From contig NZ_JBFUPK010000001.1 in the NCBI RefSeq assembly GCF_041355105.1, positions 1,302,001 to 1,366,000 on the forward strand: 64,000 nucleotides of DNA. Reading direction: 5' to 3'. Positions 45,734-55,500 of this stretch are shown one piece after another (the first letter of the stretch is position 1; every line of letters begins with the position of its first letter). The position numbers and the translations under genes are program-made. This DNA is from Terriglobus sp. RCC_193 (GTDB lineage: Bacteria > Acidobacteriota > Terriglobia > Terriglobales > Acidobacteriaceae). Under the pieces are notes generated by a model. That model was not told the origin of the DNA and did no database searches. It was given only the letters and a program-made list of their open reading frames with translations.

Positions 45734-48103
45734 ATGACCTTCAAGACAACACGATTACTTCTCTACTGGATGCTAGGTGCCGCGATGTGCCTCTCCTTAT
45801 GTTCCCACGCTCAATCGGCAGCAAAATGGGACAAGCGTGGCCGCGAGGCAGAACTGCGTGCTGATTTTGACGCATCATTTGAGGCCTATCGTCAGGCCCA
45901 CCTCTTGAAGCCGAAGGATCTTCGCTATCAAACTCGCTATGAGAGGATGCGCTTTCAGGCGGCGAATGCGCATCTGGATCGTGGACGAGTATTGCGTCAA
46001 TCTGGAGACCTGGGAGGGGCTATGACCGAGTTCTCTCGGGCGCTACAAATCGATAGGGGAAACCAATCGGCGGCGCAAGAACTTCTTGCATCGCAAAATC
46101 CTGCGGGCGGTATCCACGGATCGAAAGCAGAGGGACTGACTGGATTAGCATCTCTGACCACGCACCAGAAGCGAGTGCGGCGGGAGATAGACTCGTTGGA
46201 TAGTCCGGTAGATCTCAAGCCCATCTCGAACGAGCCCATTACGCTGCACATGGTCGAGGACACCAAAATCATCTATCAGGCGATTGGCAAGATCGCGGGG
46301 CTCAATGTCATCTTCGACTCCGACTACAACTCAAAACGGATCCCCATCGACCTCAGCAACGTGTCTCTTCCTAGCGCGTTGCGTATCGTCGGCAAGATAG
46401 CCGGAACATTCTGGTCTCCGCTGACGGACAACACGATCTTTGTTGCGCAAAACAATCGTGCGAAACATACCGACATCGACGATCTGGCCGTCGAGACCTT
46501 CTATCTCACGAATATGTCGCAGCAGAATGATGCAAACGAAGTGCTCACTGCCCTGAGAAATCTGCTGGACCCAAGTACCAAGCTTTACCTCTTAGCATCA
46601 CAGAACGCTATCGTTGTTCGTGCGACGCCAGCCGAGCTCATCTTAGTTGAAAAGTTAATCGAAGACTTCGACCGCACGCGCTCGGAAGTGGTCGTGGACG
46701 TCGCTGTTCTTGAGGTAAGCCGCGATCTTGAGCGTAATCTTGGCATCACTTTGCCTACGAGTTTCAGCGTATCCGCGCAGACAAGCAATGCGAATCAGTC
46801 CAGCTCCTCCTCCTCATCCAGTTCGTCCAGCAGCAGCAGCTCAACATCCGGTATCACCCTGAATACGCTCGCGAACATGAATGGAACCAATTTCGCGGTT
46901 ACCCTAAGCAGTGCCACGGTGAATGCCCTGCTTTCGGACTCCGACACGCGAGTGCTCCAGAACCCACGCGTCCGCGCAACGGACGGTCAGCAGGCAACCC
47001 TCAAGATCGGTTCTAAGATACCTGTCGCGACTGGTTCAACCACATCGACGCTCACATCAACCGCAACCTCTACGACGCAGTTCACTTATGTAGACGTAGG
47101 CGTCAACATCGACATGACACCGACAGTGCACCTTGACCGCGAGGTGTCGCTGAAGATGAAAATCGAGGTATCATCGCAGACAGGCACGAGCACCATTGAT
47201 GGTGTCGCCGAGCCCATCATCTCGCAGCGCGTGGTGCAGCAGGTTATCCAACTCAAGGACGGCGAGCCGTCGATATTAGCCGGGCTTCTATCGCAGTCGG
47301 ACACGAAGAGTGTCAGCGGTACGCCGGGTCTTGGCGAAATTCCATTTCTGAAGTATTTCTTCAGCAGCCAAGACAAAAAACAATCGAGTGATGAGATCGT
47401 CTTTCTTCTGATCCCGCACATTGTTCGGGAATCCCTGCTCACGGATGCGAACACAAGAGTGATCGATAGCGGTACCAGCCAAGGCATCGAGCTCCGACGC
47501 AAGAACCCTAACGAGAAGATCGCCACCAACGAGGACCTTGACGAGGAGGGACCCACCGAGCTTGCAGGCGCGCAATCAACATCGGCAGCGAATGCTGCAT
47601 CCGCGATGATCGGCCAACTCGCTGCGCAAGCTCGTCCACTCAAGCCGCGGTCTGATGAGATGGCTGCAGCAAACCCAAAGTCCAGCGGAGTTCCCATCGC
47701 GTTCAGTGTTGTTCCTTCCGCCGTGACTCAATCTATTGGTTCGACCTTTCAAGTAGCCGTGATAGCTTCCCACGCCGTGGATCTATCCAGTGCTCCATTT
47801 CAATTGAATCTGGATCCCAAGGTTCTTTCGCTCGTCAGCGTGAATGCGGGAGAGTTGTTGGGCCGAGATGGCCAACCTGCAGCCTTGATGCAACGTGATG
47901 ACGGGAAAGGCGGCATCTCGATCTCTCTGACCCGGCCCCCGAATACTCCCGGGATCACAGGCGACGGAAGCGTCGTCATACTGACTCTCAAGGCCATTGC
48001 TCCAGGAGATTCGACGTTAACCTTGACGAGATTGGGCGCCAGTGACAGCAAACAAGTCAGCCTGCCCGTTGTCGGAACGCAGGCAGCAGTACATGTTCAG
48101 TAG
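45734..48103 (+). CDS. Secretin (GspD/PilQ-like) with TPR start and cohesin-like end
   Basis: About 789 residues from the ATG at 45734, where the signal peptide (TRLLLYWMLGAAMCLSLCSHAQ) begins; 62 upstream codons are open but featureless. Tetratricopeptide-like helices (residues 30-110) come first, then an STN/N0 domain (NVIFDSDYNSKRIPIDLSNV), N1-N2 domains, and a serine-rich linker. The secretin domain follows (VLQNPRVRATDGQQATLKIGSKIPV, VGVNIDMTPTVH, EIPFLKYFFSS, VFLLIPHIV). The last 130 residues form a cohesin-like beta-domain (FSVVPSAVTQSIGSTFQVAV). Forms an outer-membrane pore. It overlaps the next secretin gene by 11 bp. No other T2SS or type IV pilus gene is nearby. Confidence 0.85.
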   Translation: MTFKTTRLLLYWMLGAAMCLSLCSHAQSAAKWDKRGREAELRADFDASFEAYRQAHLLKPKDLRYQTRYERMRFQAANAHLDRGRVLRQSGDLGGAMTEFSRALQIDRGNQSAAQELLASQNPAGGIHGSKAEGLTGLASLTTHQKRVRREIDSLDSPVDLKPISNEPITLHMVEDTKIIYQAIGKIAGLNVIFDSDYNSKRIPIDLSNVSLPSALRIVGKIAGTFWSPLTDNTIFVAQNNRAKHTDIDDLAVETFYLTNMSQQNDANEVLTALRNLLDPSTKLYLLASQNAIVVRATPAELILVEKLIEDFDRTRSEVVVDVAVLEVSRDLERNLGITLPTSFSVSAQTSNANQSSSSSSSSSSSSSSSTSGITLNTLANMNGTNFAVTLSSATVNALLSDSDTRVLQNPRVRATDGQQATLKIGSKIPVATGSTTSTLTSTATSTTQFTYVDVGVNIDMTPTVHLDREVSLKMKIEVSSQTGTSTIDGVAEPIISQRVVQQVIQLKDGEPSILAGLLSQSDTKSVSGTPGLGEIPFLKYFFSSQDKKQSSDEIVFLLIPHIVRESLLTDANTRVIDSGTSQGIELRRKNPNEKIATNEDLDEEGPTELAGAQSTSAANAASAMIGQLAAQARPLKPRSDEMAAANPKSSGVPIAFSVVPSAVTQSIGSTFQVAVIASHAVDLSSAPFQLNLDPKVLSLVSVNAGELLGRDGQPAALMQRDDGKGGISISLTRPPNTPGITGDGSVVILTLKAIAPGDSTLTLTRLGASDSKQVSLPVVGTQAAVHVQ

Positions 48104-50033
48104 GTTGGTGGCGGCGACGATGCTGCTGATCCCGTGTCTTGGTGTAAGCCAGAACAAAGGATTGGATCAACCTATTCGAGAAGAGTCTCAAAGAGTCACC
48201 CCTTTGAGACCGACGCAGCCACTTCAATTGAAGGAACCGCCTAAGACGGTGCATCACGCCTCTACGAGCGAAAAGCGTGAGGCAGACGATGCCTACCTCG
48301 AGGGGGCCAGAGAATTTGACCACAAACACTTCGAAAAGGCGGAGCACTGTTTTGAGCGAGCCGTTCAGCTTGATCCTGACAATCGAACGTATGCGCTTGC
48401 CCTCCTCTACGCCCGTGAGACAAACGTGAACGGGTTGATTCAGTCCGCCCTCAAAGCCCGCCTTCAAGGAGATTCTGAAAGCGCTGAACGAATACTCGCG
48501 TCTACCAGAAGCATTGACCCGACCAACCCTCTGGTCATGCAGTACGCAGCCAAAGAAGTCGCCGCACATACTCCTGCCAGTCACCTTTCGAAATCACAGT
48601 CCGACGATATCGAGGGCCCCATCCAATTTGCTCCGTTCGGCAATATCGGAAGTTTTCACCTGCACGACGAGCCCCGTGAGGTCATTCGTCAGATCTACGG
48701 GGCTTTCGGAATTGCAACAGTCTTTGACCCTTCCGTTGTGAGCGGTAAGCCTCTTCGGATCGACGTGGACAACGTCGATTTTTTAAACGTGTCTCGCATT
48801 CTAAGAAAGGCCGCTCATCTCCTCATCGTTCCTCTTGATTCCACCACCGCTCTTATTGCAGCAGACACAAAGGATAACCGCGAAGCGCTCACGCCGCTGG
48901 TGGAGGAGACGATCTACCTCCCCAGTCTGCCGCAACAGCAAATGCTCGATCTTGCAAATGTGGCGCGAGGAGTCTTCGAATTGACTCAGGTTGGTGTTTC
49001 CACAAAAAACGGGGCCATCGTCGTCCGTGGACCGCAACCTGTAGTACGGCGTGTCGATGAAGTCCTGGAACAGCTGACGAACCACGAATCGGATGTAGTG
49101 CTCGACATCAACATCTACGAGATGGACAAAACGACCACCCGCAAGATTGGCTTTGTACCACCCACGTCTGCATCCGCGACGAATATTTCGAGCGCCGCCC
49201 AGAAGCTCATTTCAGACAATCAAACTCTGCTGAACGAATCAATCTCAAGCGGGGCGCTTTCACTGTCGGGGACCACCTATGAACAAGAACTGCAAGAGGT
49301 AGCCTTTCTCGTCGCCGCCGGGGTGTCAGGGAGTAGCACCTTCACCAGCATCCTGGGGACATTGGGCAGCTATGATGGCATTCCTTTGCTCGGGATCTCA
49401 ATGAGTTCGACGAGCTTCAATATGCTTCTGAGCGCCACCGACGCTCGCATTCTGAATGCTGTACAGATTCGCTCTAAGAATCAGGAGGAGGTCACGTTTC
49501 GGGTCGGCTCGCGATATCCCATCTTGACCGCAGTTACCACATACGCCTCGAGTAGTTCCGTTGCCAGTGAGCTTGCAGCAGCAGGTGTCAGCAGTTCGGT
49601 AATCTCGCAGATCGTCGGCTCCAGCAGTAGTAGTAGCGGAACCTCCACGCCGCAGATCCAGTTCGAGGATATCGGCCTCACACTTAAAGTCACGCCGAGG
49701 GTCTTACGGAATGCAAACGTACAGCTCTCCATGGATCTAAAACTCGAATCGTTGGGAGGGACCGGCGTCAATGACATTCCGATTCTGAACAATCGCGCAC
49801 TGAAGTCGACGGTCACTGTGGCCGCAGGTGAGACCACGATGCTCACGGCTCTAGTTACCACCAATGAGATAAAAGCCTTGGACGGGATCCCTGGGCTAGA
49901 CCAGCTTCCCGGATTCCAAAGTACGGATAAGAATTCGGATGGAACTAAGGATCAACTGCTCATCACTGTAACGCCACATATTGTGAGCGGCCTCTCCATG
50001 AGGGTCGAGATGCGCGAGTTGCATGCACAGTGA
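48093..50033 (+). CDS. Second secretin-like outer-membrane protein
   Basis: 646 residues from the ATG at 48093, where a signal peptide (SRLVAATMLLIPCLGVSQ) begins. Two TPR-like helix pairs (DDAYLEGAREFDHKHFEKAEHCFERAVQLDPDN) precede an STN domain (IATVFDPSVVSGKPLRIDVDNV). The secretin core has ATDARILNAVQIRSKNQEEVTFRVGSRYPI, IGLTLKVTPRV and a closing LLITVTPHIV. It has no cohesin-like end. It is co-transcribed with the first secretin. Such pairs could form a mixed pore or be paralogues with different cargo. A polymorphic run of serines sits near residue 505. Confidence 0.82.
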   Translation: MFSRLVAATMLLIPCLGVSQNKGLDQPIREESQRVTPLRPTQPLQLKEPPKTVHHASTSEKREADDAYLEGAREFDHKHFEKAEHCFERAVQLDPDNRTYALALLYARETNVNGLIQSALKARLQGDSESAERILASTRSIDPTNPLVMQYAAKEVAAHTPASHLSKSQSDDIEGPIQFAPFGNIGSFHLHDEPREVIRQIYGAFGIATVFDPSVVSGKPLRIDVDNVDFLNVSRILRKAAHLLIVPLDSTTALIAADTKDNREALTPLVEETIYLPSLPQQQMLDLANVARGVFELTQVGVSTKNGAIVVRGPQPVVRRVDEVLEQLTNHESDVVLDINIYEMDKTTTRKIGFVPPTSASATNISSAAQKLISDNQTLLNESISSGALSLSGTTYEQELQEVAFLVAAGVSGSSTFTSILGTLGSYDGIPLLGISMSSTSFNMLLSATDARILNAVQIRSKNQEEVTFRVGSRYPILTAVTTYASSSSVASELAAAGVSSSVISQIVGSSSSSSGTSTPQIQFEDIGLTLKVTPRVLRNANVQLSMDLKLESLGGTGVNDIPILNNRALKSTVTVAAGETTMLTALVTTNEIKALDGIPGLDQLPGFQSTDKNSDGTKDQLLITVTPHIVSGLSMRVEMRELHAQ

Positions 50034-50232
50034 ATCTCTTCTCATGCCGTCAGAGCCTTCGGGAAAGTCGAAATCTGGGCCAGACAACCGCACCCCAACA
50101 CACTGACCTATACAGCCAGAATTAAGAAAAGGGTTATTACATCTCTGCCTGCAATGCTCTATTACTTCTTGTTGGATTCAGGCGGAATCAACCATTGTTG
50201 GAGTCCGATCTTCACTCCCAAAGAGAAGCATC
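50034..50232. other. Intergenic stretch with no supported gene
   Basis: About 200 bp between the convergent secretin operon and the small minus-strand genes. I see no coding signal or clear terminator. Confidence 0.4.
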
Positions 50233-50442
50233 TCAGCAACTACAGAGAGAGCACTCGCGTACGTGGACGGCTAACCTCCCGAAAGCCTCATCGACTTTCT
50301 TCTTGCGTTGCCTAGCGATCTCTCTACGTGCACTTGCCCTGCTCGCTCCGGATTTAGGTGTTTGCGAAACTGCCAACCGTCCATGACGCATGGCCAGTCT
50401 CAGTTCCTCTGTTAGCCGCTGGTACTCTCCGCAGAAACCCAC
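50233..50442 (-). CDS. Small coiled-coil-like protein with paired cysteines
   Basis: 69 codons: MGFCGEYQRLTEELRLAMRHG, a basic middle (ARREIARQRKKKVDEAF) and a CSLCSC end. It resembles short acidobacterial proteins that start C-x-x-Y-x-x-L and end in cysteines, but I know of no function. It lies 95 bp downstream of the zinc-ribbon gene on the same strand and may share its transcript. No convincing ribosome site, so it may be a chance frame. Confidence 0.4.
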   Translation of the reverse strand: MGFCGEYQRLTEELRLAMRHGRLAVSQTPKSGASRASARREIARQRKKKVDEAFGRLAVHVRECSLCSC

Positions 50443-50536
50443 GCCAGAACTCTCCTAAATCTGCGTACACCTGCTTTCCTGGCAGGAGCGTCATCCTTGC
50501 GAAGTCGACCTTGAGCCAGCAGATACCACGACATCT

Positions 50537-50695
50537 CTAACCAGAGTGACGACACCGGTAGAACCGCCGATAGCACACCATGCAACGGCATGGACGCAGT
50601 AAGAGAAGCCCAACAAACCAATCAAAACTCCGCCGCTTGGAGAAGCGGATCTCGTCGCTATTACAATCTGGGCAACATCTGTTGCGAAACCACAT
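50537..50695 (-). CDS. Small zinc-ribbon protein
   Basis: 52 residues from the ATG at 50695. A CxxC knuckle (CCPDC), an arginine-serine block (EIRFSKRRSFDW), a hydrophobic FVGLLLLRP and a second knuckle (CRCMVCYRRFYR) fit a zinc ribbon. Similar short proteins are common in Acidobacteria; function unknown. An ATG nine codons earlier (50722) is also possible but lies only 8 bp from motif site 5, leaving no room for a promoter. Confidence 0.62.
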   Translation of the reverse strand: MWFRNRCCPDCNSDEIRFSKRRSFDWFVGLLLLRPCRCMVCYRRFYRCRHSG

Positions 50696-50729
50696 GAGCC
50701 TATTGAAAATCGATCGGACCACGCAGGGT

Positions 50730-50744
50730 GTAACAATTGGTCAC
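50730..50744 (-). promoter_or_regulatory. Regulon motif site 5
   Basis: GTAACAATTGGTCAC on the plus strand (GTAAC 50730, GTCAC 50740), read toward the zinc-ribbon gene as GTGACCAATTGTTAC. A weaker half-site (ATCAA) lies at 50750. Confidence 0.55.
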
Positions 50745-51027
50745 GAACGATCAACGAATTGTGACGGATGGCGGTGCGGTTGAATATCGGCGAAGTTCTA
50801 ACCAGCAGGATTGGAGGAGCTTTCGTGCTGGAATCTCCAAGCGATTCTAAGGATCCCTTGGCACCGCCTCGCAAGAGGCAACGGTCTCATATGCGACCAA
50901 CACAGGGACGACTGACAAAGTCACTCTGATATCGTGCCAAATAATGAAAATCGCCAAGAGAGCAGTCTGCGTCATCAAAATCCATGCAGCACACGGGCCC
51001 ATCAGTTGACTCGATCATGAACACGAT

Positions 51028-51468
51028 CTAGCTATTGGGTGGCGGTGGCGGCATATCGCCTGGCGGCGGCCCGTCATCCGGCCCCGACTCCTGTTGCTTC
51101 TTCTCCTCAGCAATCATCTTGTCGAATTTCTTTTGCTGGGGCTCGATTAACATCGCGCGAATCTGTGCATTCGAGCGGTCTATGATCTCGACAATCTTGG
51201 GGTATCTATCGTGCATTGGGGCGTCTCTATCACCGAATATTCTCTTTATTGAATCGGAACGATCCCGCAACACGGGCAGAATTTGTGCCCTCTGTTGATC
51301 CGTCAGCTTTAATGTTTTAGTCAGGCGTTGAAGCTCCCGTTCTGGCGTGCTCCAGTCTGCGTGGGTAGCGGAGCTGTCCGTTGGCACCTGCGCTGATATG
51401 GTCTTCGTTCCCACTGGCAATATGAGACATGTGCCGAGGATGAGGTTGAACGTCGTTACTTTCGACAT
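51028..51468 (-). CDS. Periplasmic LTxxQ (Spy/CpxP-like) protein
   Basis: 146 residues from the ATG at 51468, with GGAG 8 bases upstream and a signal peptide (TTFNLILGTCLILPVGTKTISA). Central helices contain the LTDQQ element (LTKTLKLTDQQRAQILPVL) and a long basic helix (KIVEIIDRSNAQIRAMLIEPQQKKF). The end is proline/glycine-rich (PPPGDMPPPPPNS). LTxxQ proteins of the Spy/CpxP type act as periplasmic chaperones or stress sensors. Motif site 6 lies just upstream, suggesting an envelope-response link. Confidence 0.72.
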   Translation of the reverse strand: MSKVTTFNLILGTCLILPVGTKTISAQVPTDSSATHADWSTPERELQRLTKTLKLTDQQRAQILPVLRDRSDSIKRIFGDRDAPMHDRYPKIVEIIDRSNAQIRAMLIEPQQKKFDKMIAEEKKQQESGPDDGPPPGDMPPPPPNS

Positions 51469-51515
51469 GATGCACGCTCCAAACCGAATGGTAGCGTGAC
51501 GGAGGGCGGCGATTT

Positions 51516-51551
51516 GTAACGGAATCAACCGACAATGTAACGATTGGTCAC
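51516..51551 (-). promoter_or_regulatory. Regulon motif site 6
   Basis: GTAAC at 51537 and GTCAC at 51547 (consensus GTAACGATTGGTCAC), plus another GTAAC at 51516. The core is 69 bp upstream of the LTxxQ gene start and in the standard orientation. Confidence 0.6.
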
Positions 51552-51647
51552 CGTTACGGAATGCACCTCTGTCTGTCTCCGCTTCCACGCAAACACGCCT
51601 ACTTGGGTGTGGACGTGCACGGAAGAGGACCCGCGTTCAGGATGTTT

Positions 51648-52415
51648 TCAATCACTTGTCTTTTGGCTTCTGCGACTGAAAGTGAACATATAGCCACCAT
51701 TACGTACAGTGCAGATGCCGCCCATGAAGCCTGGTAATACCTCAAGCTTTCGCCGTATCCGTAGGATATGCATGTCGAGACTTCTATCCAACGGTTCGAA
51801 CGGACGATATAACACTGCGCGGACGAGAAGCTCCCGACTGCAAACTTCATACGCGCGCTGCAACAGGAAACGAAGAAGCTGAAACTCTGCTGTGCTCAGC
51901 GAAATCTTTATCTTCTTGTAGAAGATCTCGTGCGTCTCCACGGATATCGTGAATTGATTGATGATGCAAGGTCCATCCGAGCCCTTGGGGTGAGATTGAT
52001 AGCCAGCCCGCCGGGCCACGGCACTCATTCTGGCAAGAAGCTCGCGCGGACTGAAGGGCTTCACTAAGTAGTCGTCCGCTCCTAGCTCCAACCCCACGAT
52101 CCTGTCGGTCTCCTCGCCCCGTGCGCTAATGACAATCACCGGTGTGTCCACCGAACGCTGAATCTCACGTAATATTTCGAATCCGCTGCAATCCGGAAGT
52201 CCAATATCGAGAAGGATCATAGCGACCAGATTGCTGCGAGAGATCTCAAGTCCCCTCCTCCCGGTATGCACCGAATGCACATTCCATCCATGCCGCGAGA
52301 GAAAGCTTGTAAGCATCCGACATAGGTTTGCGTCATCATCGACGATCAGAACGTCATGCGTCCTGATCGGACCGTCCGACGTCTTGTCGATTGGCGTATT
52401 GGCAGCGATTGCGAT
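51648..52415 (-). CDS. OmpR/PhoB-type response regulator without a standard start codon
   Basis: Receiver plus winged-helix regulator. The receiver needs the stretch before the first in-frame ATG (52316): DVLIVDDDANLC there gives the acidic triplet D26-D28, and D70 (ILLDIGLPD) and K119 (YLVKPFSP) follow. No in-frame ATG, GTG or TTG lies between the preceding stop and this stretch; an ATC at 52413-52415 has GGAGG exactly 6 bases upstream and would give 255 residues. The output domain has STAEFQLLRFLLQRAYEVCSRELLVRAVL, SLDMHILRIRRKLE and VRNGGYMF. No kinase is adjacent. Motif site 7 is in front of it. Start codon inferred. Confidence 0.78.
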   Translation of the reverse strand: MAIAANTPIDKTSDGPIRTHDVLIVDDDANLCRMLTSFLSRHGWNVHSVHTGRRGLEISRSNLVAMILLDIGLPDCSGFEILREIQRSVDTPVIVISARGEETDRIVGLELGADDYLVKPFSPRELLARMSAVARRAGYQSHPKGSDGPCIINQFTISVETHEIFYKKIKISLSTAEFQLLRFLLQRAYEVCSRELLVRAVLYRPFEPLDRSLDMHILRIRRKLEVLPGFMGGICTVRNGGYMFTFSRRSQKTSD

Positions 52416-52450
52416 CGATGTCCTCCGCTTGGTTTACCACAGGTTCTTCT

Positions 52451-52485
52451 GTGACTAATCGTTACAACAGGTGACCATCCGTTAC
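52451..52485 (+). promoter_or_regulatory. Regulon motif site 7 (strongest array)
   Basis: GTGAC at 52451, GTTAC at 52461, GTGAC at 52471, GTTAC at 52481: four half-sites at exact 10-bp steps, two full motifs in tandem. Lies in the divergent region between the regulator and the S53 protease, 58 bp before the protease start, so it could serve both autoregulation and protease control. Confidence 0.7.
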
Positions 52486-52542
52486 CGAACCCCGCTCAAG
52501 ATTGCCCGTCTATACCCTGCAAAGGATCGATTGAGGGGAACC

Positions 52543-55500
52543 ATGAAGACGCATATCACTGAACTATTTCGAGCCAGCGAGCGCCTGATCAAACTGTCGC
52601 TGCTTCTCATACGGCATCTGCTTCCATCCCTCCTGGCACAGTTCTGTTTGGGCGGGGTTCTCCACGCGCTGTTCTCTGTATGTTTTGACGCAACCGCATT
52701 CGTTCGGTTCTACAGAAAGCAGAGAACGGACATCTTAAACAGTTCACTGCTGGGAGAGGCCCTCCGTTTTGCGATTCTCTTTCTTGTGTCCTTCCCCGTC
52801 GCCTTTTGCGGCAACCTCTATGGGCAGACCGTTCGTCCGCGGATTACCCAAGACATCAACACAGCGGAGCGGATCACACTCACCGGTTCGCACCCGCCGA
52901 TGGCGCGTGCAGAGCAAGATTCCGGTCACGTGCCTTCCGGCAAACAGCTTGATGGATTGACGCTCGTTCTAAGCAGAACCTCGGAACAGGAGTCGGAGCT
53001 TCAGTCCCTGATCGCCGCCCAACATGATCCCATGTCGTCCCAATATCATCAGTGGTTGACCCCGGACGCGTTTGCTACGCGATTCGGAATATCCGATTCT
53101 GATCTTGGCAAAATCGAGTCGTGGCTACAACAGCAGGGATTTGTGGTGAAGGGGGTGGCTCACAACAAGAGCCGAATCACGTTCTCCGGCACCGTGAACC
53201 AAGTCGAATCAGCGTTTCGAACCGAGATCCACTATTACAAATCGGACTCGACCACCAACTTTGCGCCAGCAACGGATATCTCGATACCGTCCGCTCTTTC
53301 TTCTGTCGTTCAGGCGGTTTCAAACCTATCGACGTTTCGACCGAAACCTCATGTGAAGTTTAAGACTGGACAGCGCGCTTCGTCAGCATCTCCGAACTTC
53401 ACCTCTAGCCAATCTGGAAGCCACTACCTAAGCCCCGCAGATGTCACAACGATCTATAACGTAACTCCTGCCTATAACGCTGGCTACACAGGGTCCGGCC
53501 AAGCCATCGCTGTCGTAGGGCAATCTGCGATCCAGATGTCAGACATCGAGAACTTCCAGAAAGCCGCCGGGTTCTCAGTGAAAGATCCTTCGCTCGTGCT
53601 TGTTCCCAACTCTGGAAGTTCGACTTATTACACCGGGGGTGACGAAGCGGAATCCGACCTGGACTTGGAGTACACGAGCACCATTGCAAAGGGAGCCACG
53701 ATCTACTTCGTTTACACCGGCAACAATCAGAATTATGGCGTGTTTGACTCCCTGGAATACGCAATCGACACAAAGCTCGCGCCTATCATCAGCGTTAGTT
53801 ACGGGGCTTGCGAAACCGCGCTCGGCTCCAGCGATTACGCAACTTACAACGGGATCTTGGCGCAGGCGGCTGCACAGGGACAAACGGTCATCGCTGCGAG
53901 TGGAGATTCCGGATCGACAGACTGCTATGAGCAGACGACTCTCACAATGGCGCAGAGACAAGCCCTCGCCGTCGATTTCCCGGCGAGCAGTCAATATGTC
54001 ACCGGCATGGGCGGCACCGAGTTCCCGTCTTCCGACGTGTCGTCCTCCAACACTACCTACTGGACATCTGCCAGCGGAAGCGATGTGGTCTCATCGGCCA
54101 AGTCCTATATACCCGAGCAGGTCTGGAACGATGATTCATCGAGCAACGGGCTCTCGTCCGGAGGTGGAGGAACCAGCAGCCTGACTGCGCGACCGAGCTG
54201 GCAGACCGGCGTCTCGGGGATCTCCTCGGGAAGCTACCGCCTCATCCCTGACGTTTCCCTTGATTCCTCCCCGGAGAACGCAGGTTATCTATTCTGTTCA
54301 AGCGATGCTGACGCGACCGGTGTCAGTGGAAGCTGTTCTAATGGCTTCCGAGACAGCAACAACACCTATCTCACCGTCGCCGGTGGCACAAGCTTCGCCT
54401 CGCCGATCTTCGCCGGAATGATAGCGCTCATCAATCAGAAGCTCAATTCCTCGGGACAGGGCGTTATCAACTCAGTCCTTTATCAACTGGCGTCGAACTC
54501 CAGCACCTATGCCTCAGCGTTCCACGACATCACCAGCGGAAGTAATGCCTGCACGGCGGGTTCAAGTTATTGTTCTGGGAGCGCTACAAGCCAGTATTCC
54601 GCGACTACCGGATACGACTTAGCGACGGGCCTCGGCTCCGTCGATTTTTACAATCTGCTGTCGGCCTGGCCAACGCCCTCGACTACGTCTTCGCAGGCAT
54701 CCTCGAAGACTACTCTCAGCGCCGCAACTACCGCGCCTACCTCTGGGGCGAATGACGTGGTGAGCATCACGGTTGCGTCGAACTCAAGTAGCGTCTCGTC
54801 CACACCGACGGGGACGCTCTCGATCGCCGTGGACGGCACCACGGTGAATTCTTCTCTTGCGATGTCGAATGGATCGGCAAGCTATACCTTTTCCTCGACT
54901 GTTTCCGGAACGCATGTCGTGACTGCAACTTATTCGGGGGACACCACTTTTGCAAGCTCGACGGGAACCATTACCCTTACCATCGGTTCGACGACCGGAA
55001 CGACTTCTGGCAATGGAGGATCAGGTTCCAGCACAGTCACCGTGACACCGTCCGGAGGATTCACGGGCACAGTCGACCTATCACTCTCGACAACGAGCTC
55101 TTATTTACAGCAATACGCTTGCTACGATCTGTCGAACGCGAATATTACCAGCACAAGTCCGGTTAGTCAGACATTGACGATCTACTTGGGAACGACCTAT
55201 TGCGAGAACGCACAATTGAAGAGCCATATTCACAAATTTAAGACTGCGGCTTTCGGTTCGGCGCACTCATCCAGCCCAACTTATAGTTCTTCGGGCAGCA
55301 CAATGATTCTTGCCGGATTTCTCGCAATGGGACTTTTCGGATTACGACGGCGTCGTATCGGCGGCATCCTTGTTGTTCTGTTCGGTGTCTTCTACAGCTT
55401 CTTGTTGGTCGGTTGCGGAAGCGACGCAACTTCTTCGTCGAAGAACTTTGCAATCTCCATCTCTCCATCCACAATGACGATTTCTGCCGGGACGTCGAAC

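Noticed and set aside
46800-46850. Serine-codon run in the first secretin as a possible microsatellite or phase switch
   Set aside because: Codons are mixed (TCC, TCA, AGC), so it is a serine-rich linker and not a slippage-prone pure repeat.
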